From the NCBI RefSeq assembly GCF_023487995.1, contig NZ_JAMFKN010000015.1, positions 1 to 32,569 on the forward strand: 32,569 nucleotides of DNA, read 5' to 3'. Numbering within the stretch: position 1 is the first letter of the stretch; the number at the start of each line of letters is the position of its first letter. The notes below the pieces were generated by a model, which saw only the letters and a list, made by a program, of their open reading frames with translations, ran no database searches and was not told where the DNA came from. Both the position numbers and the translations under genes were made by a program. Below, piece after piece: positions 31,490 through 32,569 of this stretch. The stretch is from Thermohalobaculum sediminis. GTDB taxonomy: Bacteria; Pseudomonadota; Alphaproteobacteria; Rhodobacterales; Rhodobacteraceae.

Positions 31490-32431
31490 TCAGCGCCCCA
31501 GCCACCCGCGCCGCCGCAGCGAGGCCGCAAGCTTGCCTGCGAGGACCGACGCATCCTGCCGCGGATTGCCGGGCGATCCGGCGAAGAGCGCGACGGCGTT
31601 CCGCCCGTCGGGCATCCTGACCGCCACCGCGAAGGACGTGCCGACGAACACGCCGTGATGCCAGAGATACCCTTCGGCCACATGCCAGCCGAGGCCGTAA
31701 TAGCTCTCCCCGAAGGCGCCGAGCGGCCGGCTGAGGGCCTCGGGCGGGATCTCGCCGCCCAGCGCCTCGAAGATCGCCGAGGCCCGGCCCGACCAGCCGC
31801 CCGCGGCCCACAGCGCGGGGCTCGTCATCGCCAGGTCGAAGCCCGCATCCGCGGCCTCCTCCTCGTAGCGCTGCCCTGCCACGCGCTCGATGACGATGCC
31901 CAGCCAGCAGTAGCCAAGGTTCGAATAGGCCTGAACCTCGCCCGGCGGGGCCAGCAAGGGGTCGTCGACAAGCGCGAGGGCGGCATCGCGGCAGTGCACG
32001 TCGGGGCCGAACAGCCCCGCCGGAGAGGGCATCCAGCGCAGCCCCGCAGTGTGCGTCAGCAGGTGGCGGACCGTGATCTCGCGATACCGGGCGTCGCCCG
32101 CCCCCGCGACCTCGGGCACGAGATCGGCAAGCCGGTCGTCGATCGACAGCCGCCCCGACCGGACCAGCCGCAGCACCACGGCGGCCGTGACCGGCTTCGA
32201 CAGGCTGGCGAGCGGCAGCACCGTCTCGGGCGTCAGCGGCCTGCCGCCCGCACCCGTCCCAAACGCCACGATCCGGGGCGCGTCGTCGTCGTCGTCGCCG
32301 CGGCCGGTGACCAGGATGGCGCCGCTCATCCCCTCGGCCCGGGCGAACCGCTTGACGACACGCTCGGGCGAGGCCGGCATCGCGATCAGGGCGCCACCGA
32401 TCGCGGCAAGGACAAGCGCAAGCTTCCACAT
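31490..32431 (-). CDS. Class C beta-lactamase-type serine hydrolase
   Basis: A 313-residue exported serine hydrolase of the beta-lactamase/penicillin-binding-protein-like family (family S12). The start at 32431 begins a signal or anchor peptide (MWKLALVLAAIGGALIAMPA). Catalytic elements are all visible: S-x-x-K in LASLSKPV (Ser76, Lys79), the Tyr-x-Asn motif YSN (Tyr169, Asn171) and HHG (258-260), replacing the KTG triad. HTAGLRW and NLGYCWLGIVIERVAGQRYE support the fold. An Asp run (DDDDD, residues 46-50) is encoded by a GTC repeat. Many relatives are peptidases or esterases, so antibiotic resistance should not be assumed. It converges on the VOC gene, 24 bases apart. Confidence 0.88.
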   Translation of the reverse strand: MWKLALVLAAIGGALIAMPASPERVVKRFARAEGMSGAILVTGRGDDDDDAPRIVAFGTGAGGRPLTPETVLPLASLSKPVTAAVVLRLVRSGRLSIDDRLADLVPEVAGAGDARYREITVRHLLTHTAGLRWMPSPAGLFGPDVHCRDAALALVDDPLLAPPGEVQAYSNLGYCWLGIVIERVAGQRYEEEAADAGFDLAMTSPALWAAGGWSGRASAIFEALGGEIPPEALSRPLGAFGESYYGLGWHVAEGYLWHHGVFVGTSFAVAVRMPDGRNAVALFAGSPGNPRQDASVLAGKLAASLRRRGWLGR

Positions 32432-32493
32432 CGGCCGAGCCTGCCCCCCGATTGCGGCCGCTCCGTGACGCTCCCCCCGCCCTGAAGCGGGGT

Positions 32494-32569
32494 TGAGCCT
32501 CCCCAGACGATTTGGTCCACCTCTATGATGAAGCAGAGGAGGATCGAGAATGGCGAACAAGCACCACAA
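32494..32569 (+). mobile_element. Left end of a probable IS3-family insertion sequence
   Basis: From 32494 the sequence TGAGCCTCCCCAGACGATTT, followed by GGTCCAC, has the TG start, the C-run and the TTGGTCCA block of IS3-type terminal repeats. A coding start follows at 32550, behind GAGGAGG seven bases before it. The window ends before the rest of the element. The identification rests on the end pattern and layout. Confidence 0.5.
32550..32569 (+). CDS. Start of an IS orfA (transposase) gene, cut by the window end
   Basis: ATG 32550 follows a strong GAGGAGG site and gives MANKHH before the end of the window. IS3-family orfA proteins (HTH transposase subunit) often start like this with a short basic run. 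Too little is present to prove it. Confidence 0.4.

Noticed and set aside
31490-32431. Beta-lactam resistance determinant
   Set aside because: The S12-family motifs also occur in peptidases and esterases, and nothing in the context points to antibiotic resistance.

Overview
The window looks like chromosomal DNA of an alphaproteobacterium, most probably Rhodobacteraceae (Rhodobacterales). This rests on the very high GC of the core part, the dense short-overlap operons, and gene types typical of that group: opgH/opgC, a dgcN-dgcA-transaminase set, a CoA-binding gene upstream of metY, DUF302 beside a YeeE/YedE transporter, and rlmB next to tRNA-Tyr. This is a judgement by eye; no database search was run.

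Region 1 (1 to about 9363) is visibly lower in GC, loosely packed and accessory in character. It holds a secreted amidohydrolase, an MscS-type channel, a Tat-exported DUF1254/DUF1214 protein divergent from an AraC-family regulator, an exported DUF2092 protein with a tiny overlapping partner behind an FNR-like box, and a DUF4440/SnoaL-like protein. It ends in two inverted 5' remnants of IS6-type transposases beside tRNA-Phe(GAA). I read it as a genomic island or decayed mobile region next to that tRNA.

Region 2 (9440 to about 27940) is compact core-like DNA. It begins with a YeeE/YedE sulfur transporter and a DUF302 protein on the minus strand. A plus-strand run follows: TTC38-like TPR protein, OpgC, a RibD reductase-domain protein and cytochrome b561. 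It converges on a tight minus-strand operon: dehydrogenase, QueD/PTPS homologue, family-4 glycosyltransferase, methyltransferase. The QueD homologue has lost its catalytic Cys, Asp and His and one zinc ligand, so this operon, perhaps with the RibD-type reductase, is the best candidate for an undescribed pathway, possibly a glycosylated or methylated pteridine. OpgH is divergent from that operon. Next come dgcN-dgcA-D-amino acid transaminase, a coherent D-glutamate module. On the minus strand lie a CoA-binding protein, an ABM-domain protein and MetY, preceded by a structured leader with a strong intrinsic terminator, then rlmB.

Region 3 (27854 to 29410) begins with tRNA-Tyr(GTA) and its promoter. 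It continues into an AT-richer pocket holding an hsdM fragment, a BamE/SmpA-like lipoprotein gene with a broken signal peptide, a perfect FNR-type box with no intact gene to serve, and a segment of strong hairpins. This is a second, heavily eroded tRNA-linked island.

Region 4 (29411 to the end) returns to high GC: a DUF2189 membrane protein, a two-domain VOC (ring-cleaving dioxygenase type) protein, and a class C beta-lactamase-type serine hydrolase. The window ends inside what looks like the left end of an IS3-type insertion sequence.
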